A stretch of DNA of 64,000 nucleotides, from positions 372,001 through 436,000 of the forward strand of contig JBDZVA010000001.1 of the NCBI GenBank assembly GCA_040255465.1. The letters run 5' to 3'. Source of the DNA: UBA5793 sp040255465 (GTDB lineage Bacteria > Planctomycetota > Phycisphaerae > Phycisphaerales > UBA5793). The notes below the pieces were generated by a model. It saw nothing but the letters and a program-made list of their open reading frames with translations, had not been told where the DNA came from and searched no databases. The position numbers and the translations under genes are program-made. Each line of letters starts with the position of its first letter. The stretch's first letter is position 1. This document shows positions 44,691 to 53,439 of the stretch, piece by piece.

Positions 44691-46981
44691 CGCCGGCCTC
44701 CCTGCAAATCAGAGAGGCGGATCCGCCGGTGCGGAGACGGCCGCGTGTCGGTGCCGTAGAGAACCGCGCCCTGCATCGACGCGGCGACGGCGCAGCCCAC
44801 GAGACAGTCGAGCCAGTGGTTGTCGAGGCCGTCGACGCGGAGTTTCCACTCATCGACCGTTCGGCCGCGTCCCTGCGTTTTCACGCGGCACTCGCTCGTC
44901 AGATGTTCGGCTAGGAGTTGGTGATTCGTGGCCGTACGATTCGCTGACCCGCCCGTGCGGCCGAACAGCGACAGACAGCCGGGGTCACCCATCGGAACTG
45001 CAAACCGCGCGTGCACGAAGGACTTCCAGTAGTTGGTATCGAACACGACGTGGCGCACAGCGCGCTTGCCGGTGATGACCGGGATGCGCCAGTTCAGCCC
45101 GACGCGGTCGCCACGCTTGCGTTTGTACTCGCTGAAGGGAATGCTCGAAGCGCCGACGTACCGGCCGTGGCTGGGTAGGACAAGATTGGCATACCGGCTC
45201 TGGCGACAGAACTGGTAGACCACGTCCGATGACTGGCCCCAGTTCGCGTCGATGAGACACCGGTCGACGCGCACCATCGCGCCGTCATCGCGTTTCCACT
45301 CCCGGCCGAGTTTGGAGTCGGTGAGTCGCTCCAGCCCGGCGTAGACCGCGCCTTCGAGACCGGCACGGGGCGCAGCGGCGGCGAGTGTGCGCCGGATATC
45401 GCGGAGTGTGAAGTACGCCTCCTTCTGGTCCGGCTCGGTGCCGTAGTCGATTATGCTGCCCGTAAAATCCTCCTCCCACGCCACGATGAGCCAGAAGAGC
45501 GCCTTGGCCTGCACGTCGATGAACATGGTGAGCAGCGACGAGCCGATCGGCACCTCAGCGCGCTGGTGACCGTTGAGTTTGCCACAGATCTGCTCGGCGG
45601 TGAGCAGGTCTTCATCGAGGGCCGTGCTTTCGGGGAGTGGTTCGTTCTGGTACTCGGCCCAGAATGCAGCCTCATCCTGGAGGCGCAGGTTCATCGCGTG
45701 CTGGATGGCGCTGAATTCATCGTGGTTGAACCGATCCGGCCACGCGACCTCGGCCCCCTCATCCATGGCGTCGCGGTGCTTGCCGTAGTACTCGGTGGCG
45801 CGTGTGATGCCTTCGTCCGCACGCAACCCTTCCGCGCGCAGGCGCGCGTACTCCGCCCACAACTGCTCACGGGTTGGGAACGAGTACACCATCCGCGTGC
45901 GTTCACCCTGCCACTGTGGATGCTTGTCACGGTCGAGCAGGCGGTCGGCCAGGTCATCCGGCCGCACAACCGTCACTGTCATCAGTCCGGCGATCTTCTT
46001 GCCCGGGCCGGCCAGGCCGAGAATGGCGCCGGCGAGGATGCGTTCGCGCGTGGCGCACTGGGAAGGCGACCGGGCGGATTCGTCCGTCTGCGGATCGTCG
46101 ATGAGCACGAGTGACGGCCGGACACTTCGTCCATCGGGCCGCTTGTACTTCATGCCACGAATGCGCCCGGTGATGCCCGCGACACGGATGATCCCACCCG
46201 ACGCAAGCGAATGCGGCATGGTGGGCAGGACGATCTCGCGTGCCGTCCAACCGATGTGTGTCTGATTGCCCTCGAAGAGTTGTCCGGCAGCTCGCTGATG
46301 GATGCCATCGAGGCAGTGAATCGGGAAGCACGCCTCGGGGAAGTCATCCAGGAGCGCATCGTTGTTCTCCAGTTCGGCCTTGATTGATTCGAGCATCTGA
46401 CTGGCATGCTCCTCATCAGAGCCGATGAGCGCGATGAACTCGCGATGGCCGTAGAGCAGCGCCCAGAGACAGGCGATCTCGCACAGTGACGTTTTGCCGC
46501 TGCCGCGCGGCATCGCCATGGCGAACAGGCCGCCCTCGAGGACCGCCTGCTCGATCTTGGCGATGACCTTGAGGTGGTCCGGCGACCACGCCAGGTTGAA
46601 CGTCAGCGGGAAATACGTCTCGCAGAAGAGTCGGAAGTTGCGGCGGCAGGCTTCCTTGCGGGCAGGATTGACGATTGCTGTCAGCGCGTCGATGTCGCGA
46701 CCAGCGAGTGATTCGGGCAGGTCGCGGGCTCGCGCGGTATCGAACTGTTCATCGAGCGAATCATCATCGGTGGTGTCGGCGGCGTTGAGCCGCTCGTGGC
46801 GCTCGATCACGAGCCACGCGGTATAGCGCAGCAGGTCCACCGTCTTGCCGTCGCCAATGCGATAGCCGGCGCGGGTCCGGTGCCGGTGCAGCTGCCGCTC
46901 GCTGATCACCTCGCCCAGCGTAGTTGAGTTGAGCAAGCGGCAGAGTTCGCCAGGCTTGAGGCTGCGCGGGTCAATCGCCAC
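44687..46981 (-). CDS. Terminase large subunit, GpA type
   Basis: The 764-residue packaging ATPase has an N-terminal HTH-like segment (~1-60, resembling the small protein encoded upstream), Walker A MPRGSGKTS (157-165), SDEEHASQML, Walker B LVLIDDP, and a C-terminal nuclease-type region (MFIDVQAKALFWLIVAW). This fits GpA (lambda/Mu-like) large subunits. ATP hydrolysis drives DNA into procapsids. It is followed by the zinc-ribbon gene and preceded by a probable small subunit with which it overlaps by 11 bases. Confidence 0.92.
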   Translation of the reverse strand: MAIDPRSLKPGELCRLLNSTTLGEVISERQLHRHRTRAGYRIGDGKTVDLLRYTAWLVIERHERLNAADTTDDDSLDEQFDTARARDLPESLAGRDIDALTAIVNPARKEACRRNFRLFCETYFPLTFNLAWSPDHLKVIAKIEQAVLEGGLFAMAMPRGSGKTSLCEIACLWALLYGHREFIALIGSDEEHASQMLESIKAELENNDALLDDFPEACFPIHCLDGIHQRAAGQLFEGNQTHIGWTAREIVLPTMPHSLASGGIIRVAGITGRIRGMKYKRPDGRSVRPSLVLIDDPQTDESARSPSQCATRERILAGAILGLAGPGKKIAGLMTVTVVRPDDLADRLLDRDKHPQWQGERTRMVYSFPTREQLWAEYARLRAEGLRADEGITRATEYYGKHRDAMDEGAEVAWPDRFNHDEFSAIQHAMNLRLQDEAAFWAEYQNEPLPESTALDEDLLTAEQICGKLNGHQRAEVPIGSSLLTMFIDVQAKALFWLIVAWEEDFTGSIIDYGTEPDQKEAYFTLRDIRRTLAAAAPRAGLEGAVYAGLERLTDSKLGREWKRDDGAMVRVDRCLIDANWGQSSDVVYQFCRQSRYANLVLPSHGRYVGASSIPFSEYKRKRGDRVGLNWRIPVITGKRAVRHVVFDTNYWKSFVHARFAVPMGDPGCLSLFGRTGGSANRTATNHQLLAEHLTSECRVKTQGRGRTVDEWKLRVDGLDNHWLDCLVGCAVAASMQGAVLYGTDTRPSPHRRIRLSDLQGGRR

Positions 46982-47201
46982 GGTTCGACAACTCCTTGAT
47001 CAGCCACGCGGCATAGTGCACAAGGTTGATCGTGCTATCGCCATTGGTCGGCGCGCCGTCGTCGATGTCCGTTTGCACCATCGCCTCGGTAATCGGTTGG
47101 CCTCCCACGCGCGTCAACAGCCGCGCCGTGTCGGTCACCGATAGAGCGGCCGGGTTGAGGCCGCCCGGGCGTTCGTTCTGGTCGTCACGCGGCGTAGACA
47201 C
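46971..47201 (-). CDS. Terminase small-subunit-like protein
   Basis: The 76-residue protein starts at GTG 47201, with GGAGGG 5 nt upstream (VSTPRDDQNE). The core LSVTDTARLLTRVGGQPITEAMVQTDIDDGAP looks like a short DNA-binding HTH. It overlaps the terminase gene by 11 bases. The longer frame upstream lacks a start site. The N-terminal region of the large subunit shares a similar HTH pattern (TLGEVISERQLHRHR), suggesting paralogy. Confidence 0.65.
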   Translation of the reverse strand: MSTPRDDQNERPGGLNPAALSVTDTARLLTRVGGQPITEAMVQTDIDDGAPTNGDSTINLVHYAAWLIKELSNRGD

Positions 47202-47481
47202 GGTGGCCCTCCATGGCCCACGTCGCGCCGGGCGCGCTTCGGGCAAGGCGTTGGGCCATGTTCGAATGCGGCCCAACGTGGGCCAACACGGCGCGATGTT
47301 CGGCCTTACCTAGCACATGCCTAGCAACCTGCCCACATGTCGCCGCCACTTCCCCACAATCTGCGAAAGCTGCTCGAATCCTCGGCAATTCCCCTTGCAT
47401 CATCGCGCTGTTCATGCCCTCATGTGTGCAACGCGAGGCGGAACACGCCGCCCGCCAACGACAGCGAAAGGACGCATCCAC
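47202..47481. promoter_or_regulatory. Divergent late/early control region with palindrome
   Basis: 280 bases between the leftward terminase operon and the rightward early cassette. A perfect 8-bp stem GTTGGGCC...GGCCCAAC (47250-47277, 12-base loop) is followed by GTGGGCC, and ACCTAGCACATGCCTAGC lies beyond. Both operons must be driven from here, so this is a likely regulatory switch site. No frame here is supported. Confidence 0.5.
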
Positions 47482-47868
47482 ATGACCACGCCAAACGCCA
47501 GCGAGACAGAACGAACCACGACGACGATGAGCCTCGACGACCTGCTCGCCCTGCCCAGCAACGATCTCTTCAACCGCATCAACGAGATGGCCACGGCGAT
47601 GCCCGAGCACGAGAAGGTGCTCAAGGCGCTGTACTTCGCCATCGACGAATACCAAACGCAATCGAAGTACCTCGTACGGGACTTCGGCAACGCCAAGCGC
47701 CATGCCGAGGAAGGCGAGCAGCAGGCTAGCAGCGGCATCCGATGCGACGAGGCCTGGCTGCTCTCCGACGTACAGCACATCGCCGAGGACGCGGCGCGAC
47801 GCCAGCACGCGGTAGACACCGCCAAGGTGCTCTTTCACCTGCTGCCGGAAGGCATCTTCACGAAGTAA
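47482..47868 (+). CDS. Hypothetical early prophage protein
   Basis: The 128-residue helical protein (MTTPNASETERTTTTMSLDDLL) is acidic, with LFNRINEMATAMPEHEKVLKALYFAIDEYQ. First gene of a run of eight plus-strand genes that oppose the rest of the prophage. Start is chosen by the AAAGGA upstream. No function is recognised. Confidence 0.68.
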   Translation: MTTPNASETERTTTTMSLDDLLALPSNDLFNRINEMATAMPEHEKVLKALYFAIDEYQTQSKYLVRDFGNAKRHAEEGEQQASSGIRCDEAWLLSDVQHIAEDAARRQHAVDTAKVLFHLLPEGIFTK

Positions 47869-47907
47869 CCACGAGGCGCGATCGACGCGCCGGAAAGGAC
47901 CACCACC

Positions 47908-48162
47908 ATGACCATCAAACAAATCACCATCAAGGGCGAACGAGGCGATGTCGAAATCCGCGACACCGATTACGGGGCGCAGATTCTGTTCGGCGCGACC
48001 TGCCTCGAACTCTCGCGCCACAGCGGCGACGACGAACGCTGGGCCGCCGCAACGGCCACCGCCAAGGCCATCTACGGCAGCGACCGCCACGGCCGGCCGC
48101 GCTGCACCAACTCCGAAATCCACGCGGTGCGCCTCGAGATCGAGCGCGTCGCGGGCTGCTGA
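47908..48162 (+). CDS. Hypothetical early prophage protein
   Basis: The 84-residue protein starts MTIKQITIKGERGDVEIRD and contains two beta-rich halves and a helical end (SEIHAVRLEIERV). A GGAAAGGA sequence lies upstream. Shares a layout with small phage proteins of unknown function; part of the plus-strand run. Confidence 0.62.
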   Translation: MTIKQITIKGERGDVEIRDTDYGAQILFGATCLELSRHSGDDERWAAATATAKAIYGSDRHGRPRCTNSEIHAVRLEIERVAGC

Positions 48163-48192
48163 ACCACCAACGCCAAACGGAACGGAGAAGCC

Positions 48193-48429
48193 ATGAGCAC
48201 CACACGCGACAACAAACTGACCACGATCGCCCGCGAGGCCCTCGGCCTTGAGACGCTTGAAACCCGCAACAGCGACAGCCTCGATTTCCACGACACCGCG
48301 GTGTGGTGTGTCAAGGAAGCACTCGAGCGGGCCTACGAAGCGGGACGGCAATCGGCGCGGCCGACCAAGGCCGTGTGCCCCGCCTGCGGGCGCAAGATCG
48401 AGATCACGCCGCTGCCCGCGAGCAAGTGA
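48193..48429 (+). CDS. DUF6900-like protein with zinc ribbon
   Basis: The 78-residue protein reads LTTIAREALGLETLETRNSDSLDFHDTAVWCVKEALERAYEAGR, the signature of DUF6900, followed by a CPACGRK half zinc ribbon. DUF6900 proteins are common in mobile elements and phage early regions; their role is unknown. Confidence 0.72.
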   Translation: MSTTRDNKLTTIAREALGLETLETRNSDSLDFHDTAVWCVKEALERAYEAGRQSARPTKAVCPACGRKIEITPLPASK

Positions 48430-48441
48430 GAGAGGAGCGCC

Positions 48442-48750
48442 ATGAGCACGAACACGAGCCAGATTGACAGAAATCGCCCCGCCCGCCACAACGGCGCCGG
48501 CGCGCCGAATGTCGTCATCCGCGAGGCGTGCGACCGCGACGGCGTGGTCCTGGGCCACCTCGTCGCCAGCCACGACGGCACCCCCGAGGGCATCGTCCCC
48601 GCCGCACGTCGCGCGACACAGCGGATGTTCGACTCCTTCGCCGACGCGTCCAACGTGAACAGCCGAATCACCGCCACCGACACCGCAGGCCGGCCGCGCT
48701 GGTCCGTGTCGCCGAACTTTCAGGTTATCAAGGAACTCGCCGTCGCGTGA
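48442..48750 (+). CDS. Hypothetical early prophage protein
   Basis: The 102-residue protein (MSTNTSQIDRNRPARHNG) lies 12 bases after the previous gene, with GAGAGGAG just ahead. It contains VIREACDRDGVVLGHLVASHDGTPEG. No family recognised. Confidence 0.6.
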   Translation: MSTNTSQIDRNRPARHNGAGAPNVVIREACDRDGVVLGHLVASHDGTPEGIVPAARRATQRMFDSFADASNVNSRITATDTAGRPRWSVSPNFQVIKELAVA

Positions 48751-48795
48751 CGGCGGTTCACATCCACCAACCGCTCTCTTGAAAGGAGTAGCATC

Positions 48796-49836
48796 ATGAA
48801 GAAGAACGATGTCAAGATCGGGAACACGTACACCGCCAAGGTGAGCGGCAACATCGCGAAGGTGCGCATCGACGCCGAGAACAAGAGCGGCGGCTGGGAT
48901 GCCACCAACCTCGCCACGAAGAAGAAGGTGAGAATCAAGTCGGCACAGCGGCTTCGAGCCGAAGCCGAGCCGCCAAAGACGGCGCCCACAACTCAGGCGA
49001 CCAAGCGAGCCTCCGGTAAGTCCTCCGGGGGCTCGGTTGTTGATGGGAAGATCGCCGAGCGCGACGCCAAGGCCGCGGCCAAGGGCCTGGTCATGAAGAC
49101 CGAGATCGTCGACGGCAAGGAACGGTCGCGCTGGGTGAAAAAGGCCGAGGAGGCCGCCGCCCAGCAGGGCACGACGCCAGCGACGCCCAAACGCAAGGGC
49201 CGACAGACGCCGCCGCGCATCGCGCTGGTGAACAAGGACGACTTCGCGGTGATCGCCAAGCAGGTGCAGGACCTGCCCACCAGCAAGAACCACGTGTGCT
49301 GGAAGAAGAACGGCAAACTCTACGAACTCTTCTTCCGCGTCGATGGCCGCACGCCGCTGCTCTACCGCGTGCCCGCCGACTCGCCCATCGACGAGAAGAC
49401 TGGTTGCCGCGAGATCGACGCCTCGGGCAACGTGACGGGTACTTTTCACATCAAGCAGAGCATCAAGCAACTCACCGGCAAGACGCCGGCGCAACTCGGC
49501 ATCACCATGCCACCGGACCGCGGCGCACCCAAAGCACGGACGACCAGCGCGACGAGCAAAACGACGGGCGGCAAGGCCGAGGCGAAACCCCGCAAGAAGC
49601 GCGAGGGCTTGAGTGGTCTCGACGCGGCAGCACAAGTCCTCGCACGAGCCAAGGAACCGCTCGACGCCAAGACCATCGCCGAACGCGCCATCGCCGCAGG
49701 CTGGAAAACGAACGGTGCCACGCCGCACGCGACGCTCTATGCGGCGATGATCCGCGAGATCAAGGCCAAGGGCAAGGAAGCGCGGTTCGCCAAAGTCGAC
49801 AAGGGCCGCTTCGCCGCGGCCGGGAAGGTCGGGTGA
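48796..49836 (+). CDS. HARE-HTH-type DNA-binding protein
   Basis: The 346-residue protein has an N-terminal KOW/SH3-like part (MKKNDVKIGNTYTAKVSGNIAKVRID), basic Lys/Ala/Thr linkers, a middle domain, and a C-terminal HARE-HTH module (LSGLDAAAQVLARAKEPLDAKTIAERAIAAGWKTNGATPHATL). HARE-HTH domains are linked to DNA modification and epigenetic functions in bacteria and phages. Strong GAAAGGAGTAG before the ATG. Longest gene of the plus-strand run. Confidence 0.72.
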   Translation: MKKNDVKIGNTYTAKVSGNIAKVRIDAENKSGGWDATNLATKKKVRIKSAQRLRAEAEPPKTAPTTQATKRASGKSSGGSVVDGKIAERDAKAAAKGLVMKTEIVDGKERSRWVKKAEEAAAQQGTTPATPKRKGRQTPPRIALVNKDDFAVIAKQVQDLPTSKNHVCWKKNGKLYELFFRVDGRTPLLYRVPADSPIDEKTGCREIDASGNVTGTFHIKQSIKQLTGKTPAQLGITMPPDRGAPKARTTSATSKTTGGKAEAKPRKKREGLSGLDAAAQVLARAKEPLDAKTIAERAIAAGWKTNGATPHATLYAAMIREIKAKGKEARFAKVDKGRFAAAGKVG

Positions 49837-49839
49837 ACC

Positions 49840-50064
49840 ATGGACCGGCAAGTCCAACGACTCCTCGCCCATGCCGACCAGGCTCGCGCCACGATGCGCG
49901 ACGCCCTGGCCGCCATGCCCGCTAGCGACAAGGCCGCGCTCATCCGCACCTGCGCGGCGGGCGACCTCGCCGACCTCGACGAACGCACCGCACTGCTTGT
50001 CGGCCTGCTGGCGGTGGTCGCCATTTTCGACCTCAGCGAATCGCGCGGGGAGGTGAACCCATGA
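49840..50064 (+). CDS. Small helical early prophage protein
   Basis: The 74-residue helical protein (MDRQVQRLLAHADQARATMRDALAAMP) starts three bases after the previous stop, and its stop overlaps the next ATG. Likely a small regulator or anti-defence protein, but nothing decides it. Confidence 0.58.
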   Translation: MDRQVQRLLAHADQARATMRDALAAMPASDKAALIRTCAAGDLADLDERTALLVGLLAVVAIFDLSESRGEVNP

Positions 50065-50237
50065 TCGCCAGCGCCAACGACGAACGTGTTGAACCGGGCT
50101 TCGCCTGCCCGCATTGCGGCGAACGCCGCATGGACATGCTGGTGTGGGTTGAGGACGACCGCGTCGAATGCCAGACGTGCGGCCGCCACTACGACCCCGC
50201 CGCGGAAGGAGGTGAACCCGATGCCCCGTCAACTTGA
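50061..50237 (+). CDS. 58-aa zinc-ribbon protein
   Basis: Short frame MIASANDERVEPG then CPHCGERRMDMLVWVEDDRV and CQTCGRHYD, giving two CxxC pairs as in zinc ribbons. ATG at 50061 overlaps the preceding stop; its end overlaps the next start. A GGAGGTGAACCC site lies upstream. A small adaptor or nucleic-acid-binding protein is likely. Confidence 0.62.
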   Translation: MIASANDERVEPGFACPHCGERRMDMLVWVEDDRVECQTCGRHYDPAAEGGEPDAPST

Positions 50238-50610
50238 TGAATCGTTCATCGTCGATGCCGCCAGCGGCGCGCTGCTGCGCCGCGTCGTGCCCCAGCGTGG
50301 CAAGCCGTACGAGCATGCCTGCACCAAGCAGGTGTACGACGATGTGGCGTACGCGATCGAGCAGATGGGCAACGCCGCGTTCACCATAGAAGACATTCGT
50401 GCCAAGGCGGGCGGTGGTGACGAGTCGAACATGCCGCCCTGGTCGCAGGTCGCGGTGGCCATCGCATTCCTCAAGGAGCGATCGTGCATCGTGCCGGCGC
50501 GCGAACGCAAACATGTCGCCGCGAGCGATTTTGTCTACGAAGACGCACTGATCGAGTACCACGCCCTGCGTGAGAAGGGACCGGAGGCGGCGGAGGCATC
50601 GGCGGAGTAG
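50221..50610 (+). CDS. Hypothetical early prophage protein
   Basis: The 129-residue protein starts MPRQLDESFIVDAASGALL with GGAGGTGAACCCG ahead. It has a helical middle (YDDVAYAIEQMGNAAFTIEDI) with a winged-helix-like arrangement (WSQVAVAIAFLKERSCI). Last gene of the plus-strand run; it converges on the HNH gene with only 8 bases between stops. Confidence 0.62.
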   Translation: MPRQLDESFIVDAASGALLRRVVPQRGKPYEHACTKQVYDDVAYAIEQMGNAAFTIEDIRAKAGGGDESNMPPWSQVAVAIAFLKERSCIVPARERKHVAASDFVYEDALIEYHALREKGPEAAEASAE

Positions 50611-50618
50611 CACCCACA

Positions 50619-51086
50619 TCATCCTTGAACCCCGACAGCCTCGGTTTCGACCGCGGCTGTCTCTCCGGTATCCATGCATCCCGCCTTCGTCCGACGACGC
50701 CGCTTCTTCTTGTTCTCAACCGCATCGATAGACGCGCACCGCTTGCAAATCCCCATGGCCCCGTTGCGGCCGGGATACTCATAGAACTCCGTGTCGATCC
50801 GCCGATACCAGCGGCAACGACGACAACGCTTGAACCAGATCTCGCCGCAGCGAATGCACCCGCTGTGAATGCGCTTGTGCTCCAGGCGCGTGACGAGCAT
50901 CAGATTCGCCAGTCGGTTGTCGAGCTTGTCGCCATTGATGTGGTGAATCTCCATTCCCGGCGGCACGGGGCCGTGTGCGGCTTCCCAGACAAGCACGTGC
51001 TCGAATCGCTGCCTGCGGTCCTTGCACATGATCCGCCGATACCCGTACTTCGTGATCGAGCCGCCCGGCGTCGGGTACGACCTCAT
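50619..51086 (-). CDS. HNH endonuclease
   Basis: The 155-residue protein has the HNH core: HVLVWEAAHG, EIHHINGDKLDNRLANLML and a zinc-ribbon-like CIRCGEIWFKRCRRCRWYRR. This arrangement matches free-standing phage HNH nucleases with a following CxxC ribbon. The stop lies 8 bases from the convergent gene. Its ATG overlaps the methyltransferase stop. It could be a homing endonuclease or packaging-associated HNH. Confidence 0.82.
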   Translation of the reverse strand: MRSYPTPGGSITKYGYRRIMCKDRRQRFEHVLVWEAAHGPVPPGMEIHHINGDKLDNRLANLMLVTRLEHKRIHSGCIRCGEIWFKRCRRCRWYRRIDTEFYEYPGRNGAMGICKRCASIDAVENKKKRRRRTKAGCMDTGETAAVETEAVGVQG

Positions 51087-52444
51087 CGCATGTTCTCCTC
51101 ACGCGGTTTCATCGGGATCGGTGACTCGCCGGTGCGCTCAAGCACGGCGGGCTTGCCGGTGAAACGCTGATACCGGTCGCAAATCAAGTCCGCGTAGGCA
51201 GGATCAATCTCCATGAGGAACGCCCGGCGCTGCGTGCGCTCGGCGCCGATGAGTGTCGAACCCGATCCCCCGAAGAGATCGAGAACGTTCTCGCCGGGGC
51301 GCGACGAATACTGGATGGCGCGCACCGCGAGATCGACTGGTTTGGCCGTTAAATGCTCCATCAGGTTCGGCGGGACCTTCTTGACGTGCCAGAGGTCGGT
51401 GGCATTGTTCGGCCCGTAGAACCGGTGTGCAGCGCCCTCGCGCCATCCGTAGAACGCGATCTCGAACGCGCCCATGAAGTCCTTGCGCGTCAGCACTGGG
51501 TGCTGCTTATCCCACACGATTCCCTGGCTGAAGTACAGGCCGGCGCGCTTCAATGGACCCGGGTAGTTGCCCAGGTTGGCATAGCCGCCCCAGATGTAGA
51601 AGCCGCCGCCGGGAATGAGCACGCGAGCGATGTTGCCAAACCACGCATCAAGCATTTCGTCGAACGCTTCATCGGTCACGAAGTCGTTGGCTAGTGGCCG
51701 GTCCTTTGCGCGCATCTTCTTCGTCGTCCGCTTCTTCTCGCCTTGGCGGGCGACATCGAAGGACTGGTGGTGTGTCCGCTTCTTCTTCGCCTCGGGGAAC
51801 GACGAATTGCCGGCCGCGATCGCATTGTTGCTTCGCGGCTCAACCTTCACGTTGTACGGCGGGTCCGTGTTGACCAGATGGATCGGCTGGCCATCGAGTA
51901 GGCGATCGACGTCCGCCTCGCTCGCGCTGTCACCGCACAGCAATCGGTGCTCACCGAGAATCCAGAGGTCACCGCGCTTCGTGATCGGCTCGTCCGGCGG
52001 CTCGGGGATCGAGTCGGGATCCGTCAAACCGTCGCTTACACCGGGATCGAGCAACTTTGCCAGATCGTCCGCATCGAAGCCGAGGCTCGACCAGTCGATG
52101 CCGGCGCCCTGGAGTTCGGCCATCTCCAGCGGCAGGAGTTCCATGTTCCATTCTGCGAGTTCAGCCGACTTGTTGTCCGCGATTCTGTACGCACGCACCT
52201 GCTCGGGCTTGAGATCGGTCGCGACATGGACCGGCACCATCTCCAGGCCGAGTTTCTGCGCCGCCTTCCATCGGGTGTGCCCGCAGATGATCACGCCGTC
52301 GCCATCCACGACAATCGGCTGCCGCCAGCCGAACGCCGTGATGCTGGTGGCCACCGCGTCCACGGCCTCGTCGTTGAGCCGCGGGTTCTTGTCGTACGGC
52401 TTGATCTGCGCCAACGGGCGAAGTTCAACCTTGAACGCGTTCAT
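51083..52444 (-). CDS. DNA methyltransferase with ParB-like N-terminal domain
   Basis: The 453-residue protein has a ParB/Srx-like N-terminal domain (VELRPLAQIKPYDKNPR, GHTRWKAAQKLGL) of ~110 residues and a C-terminal DNA methyltransferase with TDPPYNV and VLDLFGGSGSTLIGAE. DPPY suggests N6-adenine (or N4-cytosine) modification. Such fused proteins are common on prophages and protect DNA from host restriction. ATGs couple it to the flanking genes. Confidence 0.88.
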   Translation of the reverse strand: MNAFKVELRPLAQIKPYDKNPRLNDEAVDAVATSITAFGWRQPIVVDGDGVIICGHTRWKAAQKLGLEMVPVHVATDLKPEQVRAYRIADNKSAELAEWNMELLPLEMAELQGAGIDWSSLGFDADDLAKLLDPGVSDGLTDPDSIPEPPDEPITKRGDLWILGEHRLLCGDSASEADVDRLLDGQPIHLVNTDPPYNVKVEPRSNNAIAAGNSSFPEAKKKRTHHQSFDVARQGEKKRTTKKMRAKDRPLANDFVTDEAFDEMLDAWFGNIARVLIPGGGFYIWGGYANLGNYPGPLKRAGLYFSQGIVWDKQHPVLTRKDFMGAFEIAFYGWREGAAHRFYGPNNATDLWHVKKVPPNLMEHLTAKPVDLAVRAIQYSSRPGENVLDLFGGSGSTLIGAERTQRRAFLMEIDPAYADLICDRYQRFTGKPAVLERTGESPIPMKPREENMR

Positions 52445-53382
52445 GAGTCCGTTCTCCTTGTTCTGGTGGATGGGCGGCCCGGGCGCGAATCCGCCGCCCT
52501 AGTAGCCGCCATGTCGCCGCCCACGTTCGCCCCTGTCGCGACATGTGCCGCCGCGGCGTGGTTCCGGCCGCCTGCGTTGGACACATTGCGCCGGGGGCCA
52601 ACGTCGTCGCCCACGGTCGGCCCGCCGTGGACGGGCAAGGGCAACAGGCCGATCTCGCGCTCCGAACGCGGGGCCGCGGCGAGGCGGACCTGCATGGTGT
52701 GGGCACCTTCGCGCCACGCCAGCGCGCAGTCGTCATCGGCGTTGATGTCCTTTGGCTCATCGGGTGGCGCTTCCGCCAGCGCATCGCGCCCCGCGTCGGT
52801 GGTCGCGTACCACACCCGGCCGTGTAGATCGGCACCGCTCTCCAGCCAACCGCGGATCAGCGCGGGGATGGCCTTCTCCTCAAGAACCGACAGCAGCCGA
52901 CGATTGGCGCGCCCGACCTCATTGCCACCGCACCCGGCCCAGAACGGCGGCGTACCCGCCAGCGCCCACTCCGCGATCCACCGCTTGCCAAGGTGCGTCA
53001 TGCACGCCTGTGTGTCATCGCACGCCGCCAGCTGCTCGCAGACCGTCCGGCCATCGAACCAACACGGCGCGCCGGCCAGACCACACGCACGCCCGATTCC
53101 GGCCTCGCTCAGGCGGACGGCAACAACCCTGGTCTGCTCGATGCGGCGAACCAACAGCCCCGAACGTTCGAGCTGGCCCAGCACCGTAAGAATCGCTTCA
53201 CGCTCTTCGCGATCCCGCCCCTTGTTCCGCCACCGCAGACCGGCTCGGTTGCGGAATGCCCGGCGGCCCAGATAGGCCGCCGTCGCACCTCCACCATTCC
53301 ACGGCCCGCGCCACGGGGCGAAGGTAGCCCACAATTCCCCGGTGAGTCGGCAGAGCAGTATGTCTTCGGCGGTCGCGGCCAT
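52441..53382 (-). CDS. Hypothetical early prophage protein, HTH-containing
   Basis: The 313-residue protein starts at ATG 53382 (MAATAEDILLCRLTG) with GGAGG 7 nt upstream; the longer frame to 53451 has no such site. It contains a winged-helix-like LERSGLLVRRIEQTRVVAVRL and three cysteines in the middle (CWFDG, CEQLAACDDTQAC). It follows the origin region and overlaps the methyltransferase start by 4 bases. No family recognised. Confidence 0.6.
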   Translation of the reverse strand: MAATAEDILLCRLTGELWATFAPWRGPWNGGGATAAYLGRRAFRNRAGLRWRNKGRDREEREAILTVLGQLERSGLLVRRIEQTRVVAVRLSEAGIGRACGLAGAPCWFDGRTVCEQLAACDDTQACMTHLGKRWIAEWALAGTPPFWAGCGGNEVGRANRRLLSVLEEKAIPALIRGWLESGADLHGRVWYATTDAGRDALAEAPPDEPKDINADDDCALAWREGAHTMQVRLAAAPRSEREIGLLPLPVHGGPTVGDDVGPRRNVSNAGGRNHAAAAHVATGANVGGDMAATRAADSRPGRPSTRTRRTDS

Positions 53383-53439
53383 CGTTGATCCTCCCATGGG
53401 TGCAAGGTGCGGTTTCTGACTCAACACAGGCGTTTCAAT

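Noticed and set aside
47185..50679. 1164-codon open frame on the minus strand
   Set aside because: It is the antisense shadow of the eight plus-strand early genes, has no ribosome-binding site, and is Arg/Gly/Val-rich without domain pattern.
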